The position numbers and the translations under genes were made by a program. A model generated the notes under the pieces. The model saw nothing but the letters and a program-made list of their open reading frames with translations, searched no databases and was not told where the DNA came from. From Afipia felis ATCC 53690 (GTDB lineage: Bacteria; Pseudomonadota; Alphaproteobacteria; Rhizobiales; Xanthobacteraceae), in assembly GCF_000314735.2 (NCBI RefSeq), contig NZ_KB375270.1:1178001-1242000 (forward strand): DNA of 64,000 bases, in the 5' to 3' direction. Position 1 is the first letter of the stretch; every line of letters starts with the position of its first letter. Positions 27,389-36,618 of the stretch are shown here, piece by piece.

Positions 27389-28549
27389 TTACTTGTCGGC
27401 GATGCGGATGCCAGCCGGCCCGTTGGCCTTCAGCGAACCGCTCTTTTTCAGCTTCTTGCCGTCGAAATCGAACACCATGATCTCGTTCTCGATCATGCAC
27501 TGGACCAGCACCTTCTTGGCGTCCTTGTTGAAGGTAACGCCCTGGCACCAATGACCGACATCCGCCTGCGTCACGAACGTCAGCTTCTTGTCCTTGAGAC
27601 GATAGATTTTCAGGATGCCGTGGTCATTGTAGATCGGCGCGGCCTTGGCCTTGTTCGATCCATTCATAACCGCGAGCGCGAGATATTTGCCGTCACGGGA
27701 CAGCGTCATGCCCTCGGGCGTCGGACCAACGGTGACAGTGTCGATGGTGCGCGGCGGCTTCGCCTTCACGTCGATGATGCTGACCGTATCGTCGTCGCCA
27801 TTGCCGTTGTTGAGACCAAGATCCGCGACCAGCGCCACGTCACCCTTCGGCGACATGTTGATGCCGTAGGGCCGCAGGCCCGCGCCGACATCGCGCTTGG
27901 TATATTCGACCTTTTCGCCGTCGATCTTGAGCACCGAAACCTTGTTGTCGCCATCGCGCGTGACGAAAGCGAGCTTGCCGTCCGGCGTGAAGGCGATCGC
28001 GCAGGGACCCGAGTTCGCCGCACCGAAATCGATCTTGCCCGCAGGCGTCACCGTCTTGCCGCTGATCTTGAAGATCGAGACCGTACCGTCATTGCGATTG
28101 GCCACGAGAGCCAGATCGCCCGCAGGATTGATCGTGACGCCCGTGGCACCGGGTCCGGCCTCCAGCGTCGCCGATACGACCGGCGGCTTCGCCTTCAGGT
28201 CGATCACCGAAAGCTTGTTATCGGGCACGACCTTCTTGCCATCGGCATCGACCTTCATGGCGCCGGTGACAAGCGCGAACGATTCATCCTTGGCAACCGC
28301 GACGCTGGTCGGCGGGCCGACCGCGCTGGCGGGCGCCGCTACCTCGCCGATGATCTTCGGGGGCGTCTGGTTGAGATCGATGATGGATACGGAGTCCGGC
28401 ACAAGCGGACTGCGCATCTGAGGCTTTCCGTCGTTCAAAGCCGATTTGCCGTCATTGGCGGATACGGCGATCTGGGCCGTCGCGGCCACCGGCGTCAGCA
28501 AGGCGAGCGCCAAAACAAGGGCGCACTTCTGCGGTACTCGATAAACCAT
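27389..28549 (-). CDS. Secreted YncE-like seven-bladed beta-propeller protein
   Basis: This 386-residue protein has a signal peptide (MVYRVPQKCALVLALALLTP..., cleaved near ATAQ) and repeated blade motifs of the form NxxxxTVSxxD (for example DNKLSVIDLKAK, NDGTVSIFKISG, DNKVSVLKIDG and DDTVSIIDVKAK). Such lactonase/YncE-type propellers are periplasmic and often bind DNA, metals or quinone-linked partners; no catalytic residues are obvious. The ATG at 28549 follows GGAG. It ends at a strong terminator. Function unknown. Confidence 0.8.
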   Translation of the reverse strand: MVYRVPQKCALVLALALLTPVAATAQIAVSANDGKSALNDGKPQMRSPLVPDSVSIIDLNQTPPKIIGEVAAPASAVGPPTSVAVAKDESFALVTGAMKVDADGKKVVPDNKLSVIDLKAKPPVVSATLEAGPGATGVTINPAGDLALVANRNDGTVSIFKISGKTVTPAGKIDFGAANSGPCAIAFTPDGKLAFVTRDGDNKVSVLKIDGEKVEYTKRDVGAGLRPYGINMSPKGDVALVADLGLNNGNGDDDTVSIIDVKAKPPRTIDTVTVGPTPEGMTLSRDGKYLALAVMNGSNKAKAAPIYNDHGILKIYRLKDKKLTFVTQADVGHWCQGVTFNKDAKKVLVQCMIENEIMVFDFDGKKLKKSGSLKANGPAGIRIADK

Positions 28550-28664
28550 GGATGTTCTCTCCCCCCGGTGTTTTTTCGCAGACCGGAATCCCGGGCAGCG
28601 CCGGTCTGACAGTGCAGCTAACACCGTCGCGGCCAAATCCGTCCACTAGAACTTGGGTAGGAGG

Positions 28665-30050
28665 CTATTCCGCCGCTTGCCGGACGTGCCGCGCCGTGGG
28701 GGTGCGCATAGTGACGAGTTCTTCGGCGCTTGTCGGATGCAACGCCATGGTCGCATCGAAATCGGCCTTGGTCGCCTTCATCCTGATGGCGATGGCCACC
28801 ACCTGCGTCAGTTCGGCCGCTTCGGGGCCCACGATATGGCAGCCGAGAATGCGGTCCGTGCTGCCGTCAACCACGAGCTTCATCAGCACGCGGCTTTCGC
28901 TGCCGGACATCGTCGCCTTGATGGGACGGAAATCAGCCTTGTAGATATCGACGCGATCGTATCGCGCGCGGGCGTCCTCTTCCGTCAGGCCAACGGTCCC
29001 GACCTGCGGCTGCGAGAACACCGCGGTCGGAATGCAGTCATGATCGACCACGACCGGCTTGTTGCCAAACACCGTGTCGGCAAAGGCGTGCCCTTCCCTG
29101 ATCGCCACCGGCGTCAGGTTCATGCGGTGGGTGACGTCGCCCACCGCATAGATATGCGGGACATTGGTGCGCGAATGCTCGTCCACCGCGATACCGCCAT
29201 TGACGGGATTGAGTGCGACGCCGGCTTTCTCCAGGCCTAGCCCGTTGACGCAGGGGTGACGGCCGATCGCGAACATCACCTGGTCGGCGGCAACGCTCGA
29301 GCCGTTCGACAGATGCGCGGTGAAGGTGTCGCCATGACGCTCGACGCGATTGACCGTGCAGGAGGTCAGAACCGTAACGCCCGCCTTCTCCATCTCGCCG
29401 CGGACATGTTTGCGCACATCATTGTCGAAACCGCGCAGGATGTTGTCGCCGCGATAGATCAGCGTGACGTCAGCACCGAGGCCGTTGAAGATCGACGCGA
29501 ATTCCAGCGCGATATAGCCGCCGCCCTGAATGACGATCCGCTCAGGGAATTTTTCCAGATGGAAAACCTCGTTCGAGGAAATCACATGCTCGATGCCGGG
29601 AATGGCAGCGCCGTGATTGGGCATGCCGCCGGTCGCGATCAGGATGTGCCCGGCCGTTACCTTCTCGCCGGTCGATAGCCGCAGCGTATGCGGATCCTCG
29701 AACACCGCGCGCGCCTTCACAGTCTGCGCGCCGGCCTTTTCCACATTGGTGGCATAGATGCCTTCAAGGCGAGCGATTTCCGCGTCCTTGTTGGCGATCA
29801 GCGTGGTCCAGTCGAAATCCGCTTCCGGAATGGTCCAGCCGAATCCGGCGGCATCCTTCACGTCCGTCGAGACCAGCGAGGCCAGCATCATCAGCTTCTT
29901 CGGCACGCAGCCCCGGATCACACAGGTGCCGCCGAAACGATATTCTTCCGCAACCATGACGCGCGCGCCATAACCGGCAGCGATACGAGCCGCGCGGACA
30001 CCGCCGGAGCCGCCCCCGATCACGAACAGATCGACGTCGAAATTTGCCAT
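28665..30050 (-). CDS. gor: Glutathione-disulfide reductase
   Basis: This is a 461-residue FAD/NAD(P)H oxidoreductase. An N-terminal FAD Rossmann motif (GGGSGGVRAAR) is followed by the redox-active disulfide block GGTCVIRGCVPKK. An NAD(P) domain begins at about residue 165, and the C-terminal interface domain has LHPTSAEE carrying the active-site histidine. It reduces glutathione disulfide with NADPH. The ATG at 30050 follows GGGAAG. It is last in an rpiA-DUF2059-gor run on the minus strand. Trypanothione-type or mercuric reductases share the fold, but the CVPKK and HPTSAEE blocks fit Gor. Confidence 0.93.
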   Translation of the reverse strand: MANFDVDLFVIGGGSGGVRAARIAAGYGARVMVAEEYRFGGTCVIRGCVPKKLMMLASLVSTDVKDAAGFGWTIPEADFDWTTLIANKDAEIARLEGIYATNVEKAGAQTVKARAVFEDPHTLRLSTGEKVTAGHILIATGGMPNHGAAIPGIEHVISSNEVFHLEKFPERIVIQGGGYIALEFASIFNGLGADVTLIYRGDNILRGFDNDVRKHVRGEMEKAGVTVLTSCTVNRVERHGDTFTAHLSNGSSVAADQVMFAIGRHPCVNGLGLEKAGVALNPVNGGIAVDEHSRTNVPHIYAVGDVTHRMNLTPVAIREGHAFADTVFGNKPVVVDHDCIPTAVFSQPQVGTVGLTEEDARARYDRVDIYKADFRPIKATMSGSESRVLMKLVVDGSTDRILGCHIVGPEAAELTQVVAIAIRMKATKADFDATMALHPTSAEELVTMRTPTARHVRQAAE

Positions 30051-30112
30051 GTGCTTCCCGTCCGCCCCGAGGCCGGGCGTTCGTGGCAAGCCGCGAACGC
30101 CCTACGCTGGCG

Positions 30113-30616
30113 TCAGATGTTCTTGCCGCGCGCCTTCATCTCGGCGCGGAACTTGTCGATCACCTTCTGGGAGAAAGTCTGCGCCCACTGGTCCATGTAG
30201 CCGCGCGAGGCCGCGAAGATTTCCGGCTCCTGCTCGATCACCTTCTTGCCGAGCGGCGACTTGTACCAGGCAGCAATGTCCTTCAGTTCCTGTTCGGAAA
30301 AGCGCGAGGCGTAGATCTTGGCGATCTGATCACCGATCTCCTTCTCGCTGCCGGCGAGTTCCTTCGCCACCTTAATCGCGACCTCGTTGAGATCCTTCTG
30401 ATAGTTCAGGTTGCTCTGCAACAGCGTGAGCTTGCTGCGCTCGACAAGGCTCGGCACGGCCTCCTTGTAAAGCTCCTCGATGTGCTTGTCGGTGAGGATC
30501 TGCTTGGCAGTCGCAATCGCCGCCGGCGACGGATTGGGGTTCGATTGCGCGAGCGCCGGACCTGCAACCACGCTGACAAAGCCAGCCGCCAGAAGGGCGT
30601 AAATCGTCTTCTTCAT
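30113..30616 (-). CDS. DUF2059-domain secreted protein
   Basis: This 167-residue protein has a signal peptide (MKKTIYALLAAGFVSVVAGPALAQ) followed by a helical DUF2059 domain; the block FSEQELKDIAAWYKSPLGKK is characteristic. DUF2059 proteins are periplasmic and of unknown function. The ATG at 30616 has a strong GAGGAG ribosome site. It lies 10 bp after the rpiA stop and 62 bp before gor, so it is probably co-transcribed with both. A link to redox or pentose phosphate metabolism is only contextual. Confidence 0.85.
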   Translation of the reverse strand: MKKTIYALLAAGFVSVVAGPALAQSNPNPSPAAIATAKQILTDKHIEELYKEAVPSLVERSKLTLLQSNLNYQKDLNEVAIKVAKELAGSEKEIGDQIAKIYASRFSEQELKDIAAWYKSPLGKKVIEQEPEIFAASRGYMDQWAQTFSQKVIDKFRAEMKARGKNI

Positions 30617-30626
30617 GTCAAACTCC

Positions 30627-31337
30627 TCAAACCCGGCCTGCCGGCCGATCAACGATACGAAGCCCCTGCGATCCGGCGAGAATGGCCGTCTTCGCAAGGC
30701 CGATGAACAATCCATGCTCCACCACGCCGGGAATGGCGCTGAGAAGCGCGGCAAGGCGCGGCGGATCCGGGATCCGTCCCAGATGAGCGTCCACGATCCA
30801 GTGGCCGCCATCGGTGACAAAAGCATGGCCATCCTTGCCTTGCCGCAGGCTTATTTCCCCTGCGACGCCGGCCTGCGCGAACGCCGCGCCAAGCGCCCGG
30901 CGCGTAGCCGCGAGGCCGAACGGGATGACTTCCACCGGCAGCGGAAACTGGCCCAGCGTGTCCACCCATTTGCTGTCGTCGGAAATCACAACCATTCGGG
31001 CCGAGGACGCTGCCACGATCTTCTCGCGCAGGAGCGCGCCGCCGCCGCCTTTGATGAGATTGAGCGCAGGATCGATTTCGTCGGCGCCGTCCACCGTGAG
31101 ATCGAGATGATCGATCTCGTCGAGGGTCGTCAGCGGCACGCCACAGCGCTCGGCATCGGCCCGCGTCGCCTCGGATGTCGGTACTCCGATTACGCGCAGC
31201 CCCCCGCGCACGCGCTCGCCGAGCAGTTCCACGAAATGCTTCGCCGTCGAGCCGGTCCCAAGACCAAGCTGCATGCCGTCTTCGACATACTCAAGGGCCT
31301 TTGCGGCCGCAGCTCGTTTCAGCTCTTCCTTCGACAT
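30627..31337 (-). CDS. rpiA: Ribose 5-phosphate isomerase A
   Basis: This is a 236-residue protein. The blocks [16 protein letters not shown] (phosphate loop), [13 protein letters not shown] (catalytic aspartates) and [15 protein letters not shown] are all present. It interconverts ribose 5-phosphate and ribulose 5-phosphate in the pentose phosphate and Calvin pathways. The ATG at 31337 follows GAGAGGGG. The DUF2059 gene starts 10 bp after its stop. It is divergent from gph; the 136-bp gap holds both promoters. Confidence 0.95.
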   Translation of the reverse strand: MSKEELKRAAAAKALEYVEDGMQLGLGTGSTAKHFVELLGERVRGGLRVIGVPTSEATRADAERCGVPLTTLDEIDHLDLTVDGADEIDPALNLIKGGGGALLREKIVAASSARMVVISDDSKWVDTLGQFPLPVEVIPFGLAATRRALGAAFAQAGVAGEISLRQGKDGHAFVTDGGHWIVDAHLGRIPDPPRLAALLSAIPGVVEHGLFIGLAKTAILAGSQGLRIVDRPAGRV

Positions 31338-31473
31338 TTCGCCCCTCTCGTGACGCCCGAACGGCGCGGCGTTTCTACCCTCGATTTCGCCCGAGGAACA
31401 GGGTCGAGCCCCTTGAAATCCGCTGATTTTTCCTCCCCCTTGCACAAGTAGCGGACGCGGGGTAGCGAACGGT

Positions 31474-32166
31474 ATGAACAATCTCCCCCTTATCGTATTC
31501 GATCTCGACGGCACGCTTGTGGACAGCGCGCCAGACCTCGTCAGTGCATTGAATTTCGTGCTGGAGCGCGAAGGTCTGCCGGCCGTTCCGCTTGCACCGG
31601 CACGGAAAATGATCGGCGCCGGCGCACGCGCCATGATCGAGCGGGCGCTCGAGGCCGAGGGCCGCGCCTGCACGCAAGAACACGTCGCGAAAATGACCGA
31701 CGATTTCATCGCGTTCTACGCCGACCACATCGCCGACCAGACGCGCCCCTTCGAGGGCACCGAAGCGGCGCTCGACGAACTCGCGAGCCTGGGCCACCGG
31801 CTCGCGGTCTGCACGAACAAGCTCGAATGGCTGTCCAACCGCCTGCTGGACAAGCTGAACATGAGCACACGGTTTGCAGCGATCTGCGGCGCGGATACTT
31901 TCGGCGTTCAGAAACCCGACCCCATCATCCTGCGCCAGACCATCGCCCGCGCCGGCGGCACACCTGCAGCGGCCATTATGGTGGGCGATTCCGGGCCCGA
32001 TATCGGGGTTGCCAAACGCGCCGGCGTTCCCGTCATCGCCGTCGATTTCGGCTACACGCCGATCGCGATCAAAGACCTCGAGCCCGATCGGCTGATCTCC
32101 CACATGCGCGACCTTCCCGCGACCGTAGCGGAGATGCTGCAAACAAAATACGCTACAAGCGATTGA
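31474..32166 (+). CDS. gph: Phosphoglycolate phosphatase (HAD superfamily)
   Basis: This is a 230-residue HAD hydrolase. Motif I is FDLDGTL (D10/D12), motif II is CTNK, and motif IV is VGDSGPD; a four-helix cap domain occupies about 20-85. It dephosphorylates 2-phosphoglycolate to glycolate, which can feed the glyoxylate and glycerate pathway. The ATG at 31474 has a loose purine-rich site upstream. It is divergent from rpiA. Other HAD substrates are possible, but length and motifs fit Gph. Confidence 0.9.
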   Translation: MNNLPLIVFDLDGTLVDSAPDLVSALNFVLEREGLPAVPLAPARKMIGAGARAMIERALEAEGRACTQEHVAKMTDDFIAFYADHIADQTRPFEGTEAALDELASLGHRLAVCTNKLEWLSNRLLDKLNMSTRFAAICGADTFGVQKPDPIILRQTIARAGGTPAAAIMVGDSGPDIGVAKRAGVPVIAVDFGYTPIAIKDLEPDRLISHMRDLPATVAEMLQTKYATSD

Positions 32167-32186
32167 TCGAATTTGGCTTTATCGAT

Positions 32187-32224
32187 CATCTTAAGAGATC
32201 GCGTTAACCGCATCTCTTAAGATG
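32187..32224. repeat. Perfect 13-bp inverted repeat after gph
   Basis: CATCTTAAGAGAT (32187-32199) and ATCTCTTAAGATG (32212-32224) are exact reverse complements around a 12-base loop that contains GTTAAC. It lies 21 bp after the gph stop. It has no T-run, so it may be a terminator of an unusual type, an operator for the downstream lipoprotein gene, or a small repeat element. Confidence 0.6.
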
Positions 32225-32315
32225 CGGCGGCGTCCAGTTGCGCTCATATGCCGCGACCCGTATGCTCGGCCCCGGGGATCGTGCGCCAGCCGCACCAAAA
32301 AAGACGGATAATATC

Positions 32316-32771
32316 ATGCGTGTCGTTCTGATCGTTGCGGCAGGGCTTAGCCTTGCAGGCTGCTCGTCCACGGATTTGTTCAAGTCCACGCCGCCGCAGG
32401 CGACCCTGCAACTCGATTCCACGCCTCCGGGCGCCGATGCGACGACCTCGGTCGGTCCGGGATGTAAAACTCCCTGTTCCGTACAAGTGCCGGCCGGCGA
32501 GAATTTCACCGTAACCTACGCGCTGGCGAAATATCAGCCGGCAACCGTGGAAGTGACGGTCGTCAAGCAGCCTGGCAGCGACCCGATCCTCGATCCTAAT
32601 CCTGCGGTCGCAGAGTTGCAGCTTGCCACTCCGCCCAAGAAGCCAAAACGCAGGCCGCACCCGAAGCCAAAAACCGCGCCGAGGGCGGCCGCTCCCGCAG
32701 CGGAACCCGCACCTGCCGCAACCGCTTCGCCGCCGCCGAACGGCCTGTCTCCTTTCCCGCCGGTCCGCTAG
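32316..32771 (+). CDS. Lipoprotein with a PEGA-like domain and proline-rich tail
   Basis: This is a 151-residue protein with a lipoprotein signal peptide: a lipobox LAGC places the lipidated cysteine near residue 16. A short beta-rich region follows (LQLDSTPPGADATTSVGPGC, then TPCSVQVPAGENFTVTYA), resembling a PEGA domain, and then a basic Lys/Pro-rich linker and an Ala/Pro-rich tail. It is probably anchored to a membrane and exposed to the periplasm. The ATG at 32316 lacks a strong ribosome site. Function unknown. Confidence 0.75.
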   Translation: MRVVLIVAAGLSLAGCSSTDLFKSTPPQATLQLDSTPPGADATTSVGPGCKTPCSVQVPAGENFTVTYALAKYQPATVEVTVVKQPGSDPILDPNPAVAELQLATPPKKPKRRPHPKPKTAPRAAAPAAEPAPAATASPPPNGLSPFPPVR

Positions 32772-32837
32772 GCCGAATTCGAATGCCCTGCGGCCTATCG
32801 CCGATTGTGCCAGGCCCTTGCAGCGCCTAAATAAAGC

Positions 32838-32868
32838 TAGGCAGCCCGGCTTCAGCCGGGCATAGCCT
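32838..32868 (+). promoter_or_regulatory. Hairpin in the moaA leader next to the ribosome site
   Basis: A 7-bp GC stem (32844-32850 with 32855-32861, loop TTCA) is extended by AGGC (32839-32842) pairing with GCCT (32865-32868), directly before the GGCGGG ribosome site of moaA. It could affect moaA translation. It lacks the length of the known Moco RNA motif, so no riboswitch is claimed. Confidence 0.35.
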
Positions 32869-32879
32869 GGCGGGATATC

Positions 32880-33908
32880 ATGAACGCTCCTCAGGACATC
32901 AAGACCGGCTCTTCCGCAATGATCGATCCGTTCGGTCGCGCGATCAGCTATCTGCGTGTCTCGGTGACAGACCGCTGCGACCTGCGCTGCTTCTACTGCA
33001 TGTCCGAGGACATGACGTTCCTGCCCCGCAGCGACCTGCTCACGCTGGAAGAACTAGACCGGCTATGTTCCGCCTTTGTCGCCAAGGGTGTCCGCAAGCT
33101 GCGCCTGACCGGCGGGGAACCGCTGGTCCGCCGCAACGTGATGTCGCTGTTCCGCTCGCTCTCGCGTCATCTGCAGAGCGGCGCGCTGAACGAACTGACC
33201 CTGACGAGTAACGGCTCGCAGCTTGAGAAATATGCGGCAGAGCTGGCCGATTGCGGCGTGCGCCGGATCAACGTGTCGCTCGACACGCTCGACCGCGACA
33301 AATTCCGCGCCATCACCCGCTGGGGCGATATCGACAAGGTGCTGGCCGGAATCAAAGCGGCGCAACGCGCCGGCCTGCGCGTGAAGATCAACGTCGTCGC
33401 CCTCAAGAATATGAACGAGGACGAGATCCCTTCCCTGATGCGCTGGGCGCACGGCGAGGACATGGACATGACGCTGATCGAAGTCATGCCGATGGGCGAT
33501 ATCAGCGGTGGCCGCCTCGACCAGTATGTGCCGCTGTCGATGGTGCGCTCGCGTCTTGCGACCCAGTTCACCCTGACCGATTTGCCTGAAAGCTCAGGCG
33601 GCCCGGCACGATATGTTCATATCGGCGAGACCGGCGGCAAGCTCGGCTTCATTACCCCGCTGACGCATAATTTCTGCGAATCCTGCAACCGCGTCCGCAT
33701 TACCTGCACTGGCACCCTGCACACCTGCCTCGGCCAGGAGGATGCCTCTGACCTGCGCAAGCCGCTACGCGCATCGTCAGACGACGCCCTGCTGGGTGCG
33801 GCGATCGACCGCGCCATTGGGTTGAAGCCCAAGGGCCATGATTTCGTGATCGACCGCCGCCACAACGGCCCAAGCGTCAGCCGGCACATGAGCGTGACCG
33901 GCGGCTGA
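32880..33908 (+). CDS. moaA: GTP 3',8-cyclase (molybdenum cofactor biosynthesis protein MoaA)
   Basis: This is a 342-residue radical SAM enzyme. The N-terminal iron-sulfur ligands are C33, C37 and C40, and the C-terminal cluster ligands are C266, C269 and C283. The C-terminal Gly-Gly is present (SVTGG). It converts GTP to 3',8-cyclo-GTP, the first committed step of molybdenum cofactor synthesis. The ATG at 32880 follows GGCGGG. Upstream lies a small hairpin. No other moa gene is adjacent. Confidence 0.96.
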   Translation: MNAPQDIKTGSSAMIDPFGRAISYLRVSVTDRCDLRCFYCMSEDMTFLPRSDLLTLEELDRLCSAFVAKGVRKLRLTGGEPLVRRNVMSLFRSLSRHLQSGALNELTLTSNGSQLEKYAAELADCGVRRINVSLDTLDRDKFRAITRWGDIDKVLAGIKAAQRAGLRVKINVVALKNMNEDEIPSLMRWAHGEDMDMTLIEVMPMGDISGGRLDQYVPLSMVRSRLATQFTLTDLPESSGGPARYVHIGETGGKLGFITPLTHNFCESCNRVRITCTGTLHTCLGQEDASDLRKPLRASSDDALLGAAIDRAIGLKPKGHDFVIDRRHNGPSVSRHMSVTGG

Positions 33909-34075
33909 CGATACTTTCGTACCCTACCCGGTATCTCCAAACTTCCAATTGACGTCCGCTTTGGGCGCTGGAATCTTGGGTCCGCATACCATCCCGGACA
34001 GATTGACGTGTTCGACGGAGGGCAGACAATCCAGCTAAGCTGCCGGGGCGTCTGCGCGTAGGGGGAGATTTTATT

Positions 34076-34672
34076 TTGCAAACGTTGCTCAAACTGAGCC
34101 GCGGCATCGACGCGTTCACAACCGTGATCGGGCGATACCTGTCTTGGCTCATCCTCGTCGCCGTCATTATCTCGGCTGCGAACGCGATCATCCGAAAAGT
34201 TTTCGACGTCTCGTCAAACGCCTATCTCGAACTGCAATGGGTTCTGTTCGGCGTCGTCTTTCTGCTGTGCTCGCCGTGGGCCCTGCTGAACGGCGACCAC
34301 ATCAAAATCGACATCGTCAATCACCATCTGCCGCTCAAGGTCAGAAGCTGGATCGACCTGATCGGCCACGTCTTCTTCCTGGTGCCGTTTTGTGTCGTCC
34401 TGCTCTGGACGTCGATCCCGTTCTTCCTCGTCTCCTACCATCAGAATGAGCAATCGTTCAGCGCCGGCGGTTTGCCGCAATGGCCGGCGAAGTCGCTCGT
34501 CGTGATCGCCTCTGCTCTGCTGCTGGTGCAGGCCGTTTCCGAGATCATCAAGCGCATCGCCGTGATGCGGGGATTGTTGCCCGACCCCAACAAGCTGGCG
34601 CTCTCCTCTCACGAGCAGGCTGCCCTCGAGGCAGAACGGCTTGCTGAAGCTATTTCATCCGAAAAACATTAA
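34076..34672 (+). CDS. dctQ: TRAP transporter small permease (DctQ family)
   Basis: This is a 198-residue protein with four hydrophobic helices. It contains ELQWVLFGVVFLLCSPWALLNGDHI, the conserved DctQ core. It starts at TTG (34076) behind GGGGGAG. The subunit partners DctM in a sodium-driven tripartite transporter that uses a periplasmic binding protein. The dctM gene follows 38 bp later. The binding proteins are encoded convergently at 36619-38968. Confidence 0.88.
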   Translation: MQTLLKLSRGIDAFTTVIGRYLSWLILVAVIISAANAIIRKVFDVSSNAYLELQWVLFGVVFLLCSPWALLNGDHIKIDIVNHHLPLKVRSWIDLIGHVFFLVPFCVVLLWTSIPFFLVSYHQNEQSFSAGGLPQWPAKSLVVIASALLLVQAVSEIIKRIAVMRGLLPDPNKLALSSHEQAALEAERLAEAISSEKH

Positions 34673-34710
34673 GCGCGCGACCGCATCAAACGCTCAAAGG
34701 ACGCAACTGA

Positions 34711-36555
34711 ATGGCTGCGATTTTTATTGAATACATGGCACCGATCATGTTTGCCTCGTTGGTGCTGTTTTTGCTCCTCGGCTATCCGGTTGCATTTTCG
34801 CTCGCCGCCAACGGCCTGCTGTTCGCCCTGATCGGCATCGAGCTTGGGCTGTTCCGCCCGGACTTCCTTCAAGCATTGCCTGAACGCGTCTACGGCGTGA
34901 TGAACAACGAGACGCTGCTTGCCATCCCGTTCTTCACTTTCATGGGGTTGATCCTCGAACGATCCGGCATGGCGGAGGATCTGCTCGAAACCATCGGGCA
35001 GCTTTTCGGCAGCGTCCGTGGCGGCATCGCCTATGCGGTGGTTTTCGTCGGCGCCCTGCTCGCTGCGACCACCGGCGTCGTCGCCGCATCGGTGATTTCG
35101 ATGGGCCTGATCTCGCTGCCCATCATGTTGCGCTACGGTTATGACCGCCGGGTTGCCACAGGCATCATCGCCGCGTCCGGCACGCTGGCGCAGATCATTC
35201 CGCCCTCGCTCGTCCTGATCGTGATGGCCGACCAGCTCGGCCGCTCCGTCGGCGACATGTATGAAGGCGCCTTCATTCCCGGCATCGTGCTGTCGATCCT
35301 CTACGCGACCTACATTTTCCTGCTGACGATCTTCTCGCCGAAGTCGGTGCCGGGATTGCCGCTGGAGGCTCAAACGCTGCGCGATCCCGAGACGGCCCAG
35401 CACAAGCTGGTTCTGCCCGTCGCCGCTCTGGCTGCCGCCGGCGCCGCCTATCTCTTCGCGGTCAAGCTCGGCCTGTTCGACTGGACCGCGCCGGTGTTCG
35501 ACAAGATTTCGAGCAATGAACAGATCCGTCACGGTTTCTGGTTCATGATTCTGCTGGCTATCCTGGTCAGGCCGTTCATCAACATCATCCGGACCACAAC
35601 ACTTTCGCTCTTCCTCGTCTTTGTCAGCTCGACGACCCTCGCCTTGATCGCGATGAGCTTCACCAACGTGAAAGCCGGCGCTGATTACGTGGTTCTCACC
35701 ATGTCGCTGGTGGTGGCGATCTCGTTCGTGATCGCCGTTCTGAACAAGTTCAGCGGCCTGAAGCTGCTCTCGCGCCTTGCCGAACAGGTCGTGTTCGTCA
35801 TGGTCCCCCCACTCGGCCTCGTCTTTCTCGTGCTGGGTACGATCTTCATCGGCGTCGCCACGCCGACCGAGGGCGGCGCGATGGGCGCCTCGGGTGCCCT
35901 GATCCTGGGTCTGATGAAACGCCGCCTGAGCTTCGACCTGACCCGTCAGGCCGTCGAGTCGACCGCAAAACTGTCGGCTTTCGTGATGTTCATCCTGGTC
36001 GGTGCACGCGTCTTCTCCCTGACCTTCTACGGCGTGGACGGCCACCGCTGGGTCGAGCATCTGCTGGTCTCGCTGCCGGGCGGACAGATCGGCTTCCTGC
36101 TGTTCGTCAACGCCTTCGTCTTCGTTCTCGCCTTCTTCCTCGACTTCTTCGAGCTTGCCTTCATCATCATTCCCCTGCTCGGACCTGTCGCGGAAAAACT
36201 CGGCATCGACCTGATCTGGTTCGGCGTTATCCTCGGCGTGAACATGCAGACCTCCTTCATGCATCCGCCGTTCGGATTTGCGCTGTTCTACCTGCGCTCG
36301 GTCGCGCCGAAGGAATCCTACATTGATCGCATCAGCCGCAAACGGATGGAGCCTGTCACCACCGCACAGATCTATTGGGGTTCCGTGCCTTTCGTCATCA
36401 TCCAGGTCATCATGGTGTGCCTGGTCATCCTCTTCCCGCAGATGGTGATGCACTACAAAGGCACGCTCTCCACGGTAGATCCATCGAAAGTGAAAATCGA
36501 AATTCCACAGATCGACATGCCTCAGCTTGATCTTGGAATACCCAGCATCAAGTAG
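34711..36555 (+). CDS. dctM: TRAP transporter large permease (DctM family)
   Basis: This is a 614-residue membrane protein. It has the DctM core in two halves, separated by an extra hydrophobic insert (about residues 220-370), so it is longer than the usual 430 residues. Conserved blocks include NETLLAIPFFTFMGLILERSG, the ASGTLAQIIPPSLVL segment, and TPTEGGAMGASGALILG. It is the transport subunit of a 2-oxo acid or lactate-type TRAP system. It is followed by a bidirectional terminator and converges on two TakP-like binding protein genes. Confidence 0.9.
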   Translation: MAAIFIEYMAPIMFASLVLFLLLGYPVAFSLAANGLLFALIGIELGLFRPDFLQALPERVYGVMNNETLLAIPFFTFMGLILERSGMAEDLLETIGQLFGSVRGGIAYAVVFVGALLAATTGVVAASVISMGLISLPIMLRYGYDRRVATGIIAASGTLAQIIPPSLVLIVMADQLGRSVGDMYEGAFIPGIVLSILYATYIFLLTIFSPKSVPGLPLEAQTLRDPETAQHKLVLPVAALAAAGAAYLFAVKLGLFDWTAPVFDKISSNEQIRHGFWFMILLAILVRPFINIIRTTTLSLFLVFVSSTTLALIAMSFTNVKAGADYVVLTMSLVVAISFVIAVLNKFSGLKLLSRLAEQVVFVMVPPLGLVFLVLGTIFIGVATPTEGGAMGASGALILGLMKRRLSFDLTRQAVESTAKLSAFVMFILVGARVFSLTFYGVDGHRWVEHLLVSLPGGQIGFLLFVNAFVFVLAFFLDFFELAFIIIPLLGPVAEKLGIDLIWFGVILGVNMQTSFMHPPFGFALFYLRSVAPKESYIDRISRKRMEPVTTAQIYWGSVPFVIIQVIMVCLVILFPQMVMHYKGTLSTVDPSKVKIEIPQIDMPQLDLGIPSIK

Positions 36556-36567
36556 GTTGGGACAAAC

Positions 36568-36597
36568 AAAAGCCCGGCTCCATGAGCCGGGCTTTTT
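36568..36597. terminator. Bidirectional terminator between dctM and the first TakP-like gene
   Basis: A 9-bp stem (AGCCCGGCT at 36571-36579 with AGCCGGGCT at 36585-36593) and a 5-base loop are flanked by an A-run on the left and TTTTT on the right. It can end transcription from both converging operons. Confidence 0.85.
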
Positions 36598-36618
36598 GCA
36601 TATCAGGAGCTTTGCGTA

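Noticed and set aside
32838..32868. A molybdenum cofactor riboswitch before moaA
   Set aside because: The structure is a short two-part hairpin and lacks the length and multi-helix layout of the known Moco RNA.
34669..36453. Long minus-strand open frame opposite dctM
   Set aside because: It mirrors a well-supported membrane protein gene and has no hydrophobic or catalytic features of its own.
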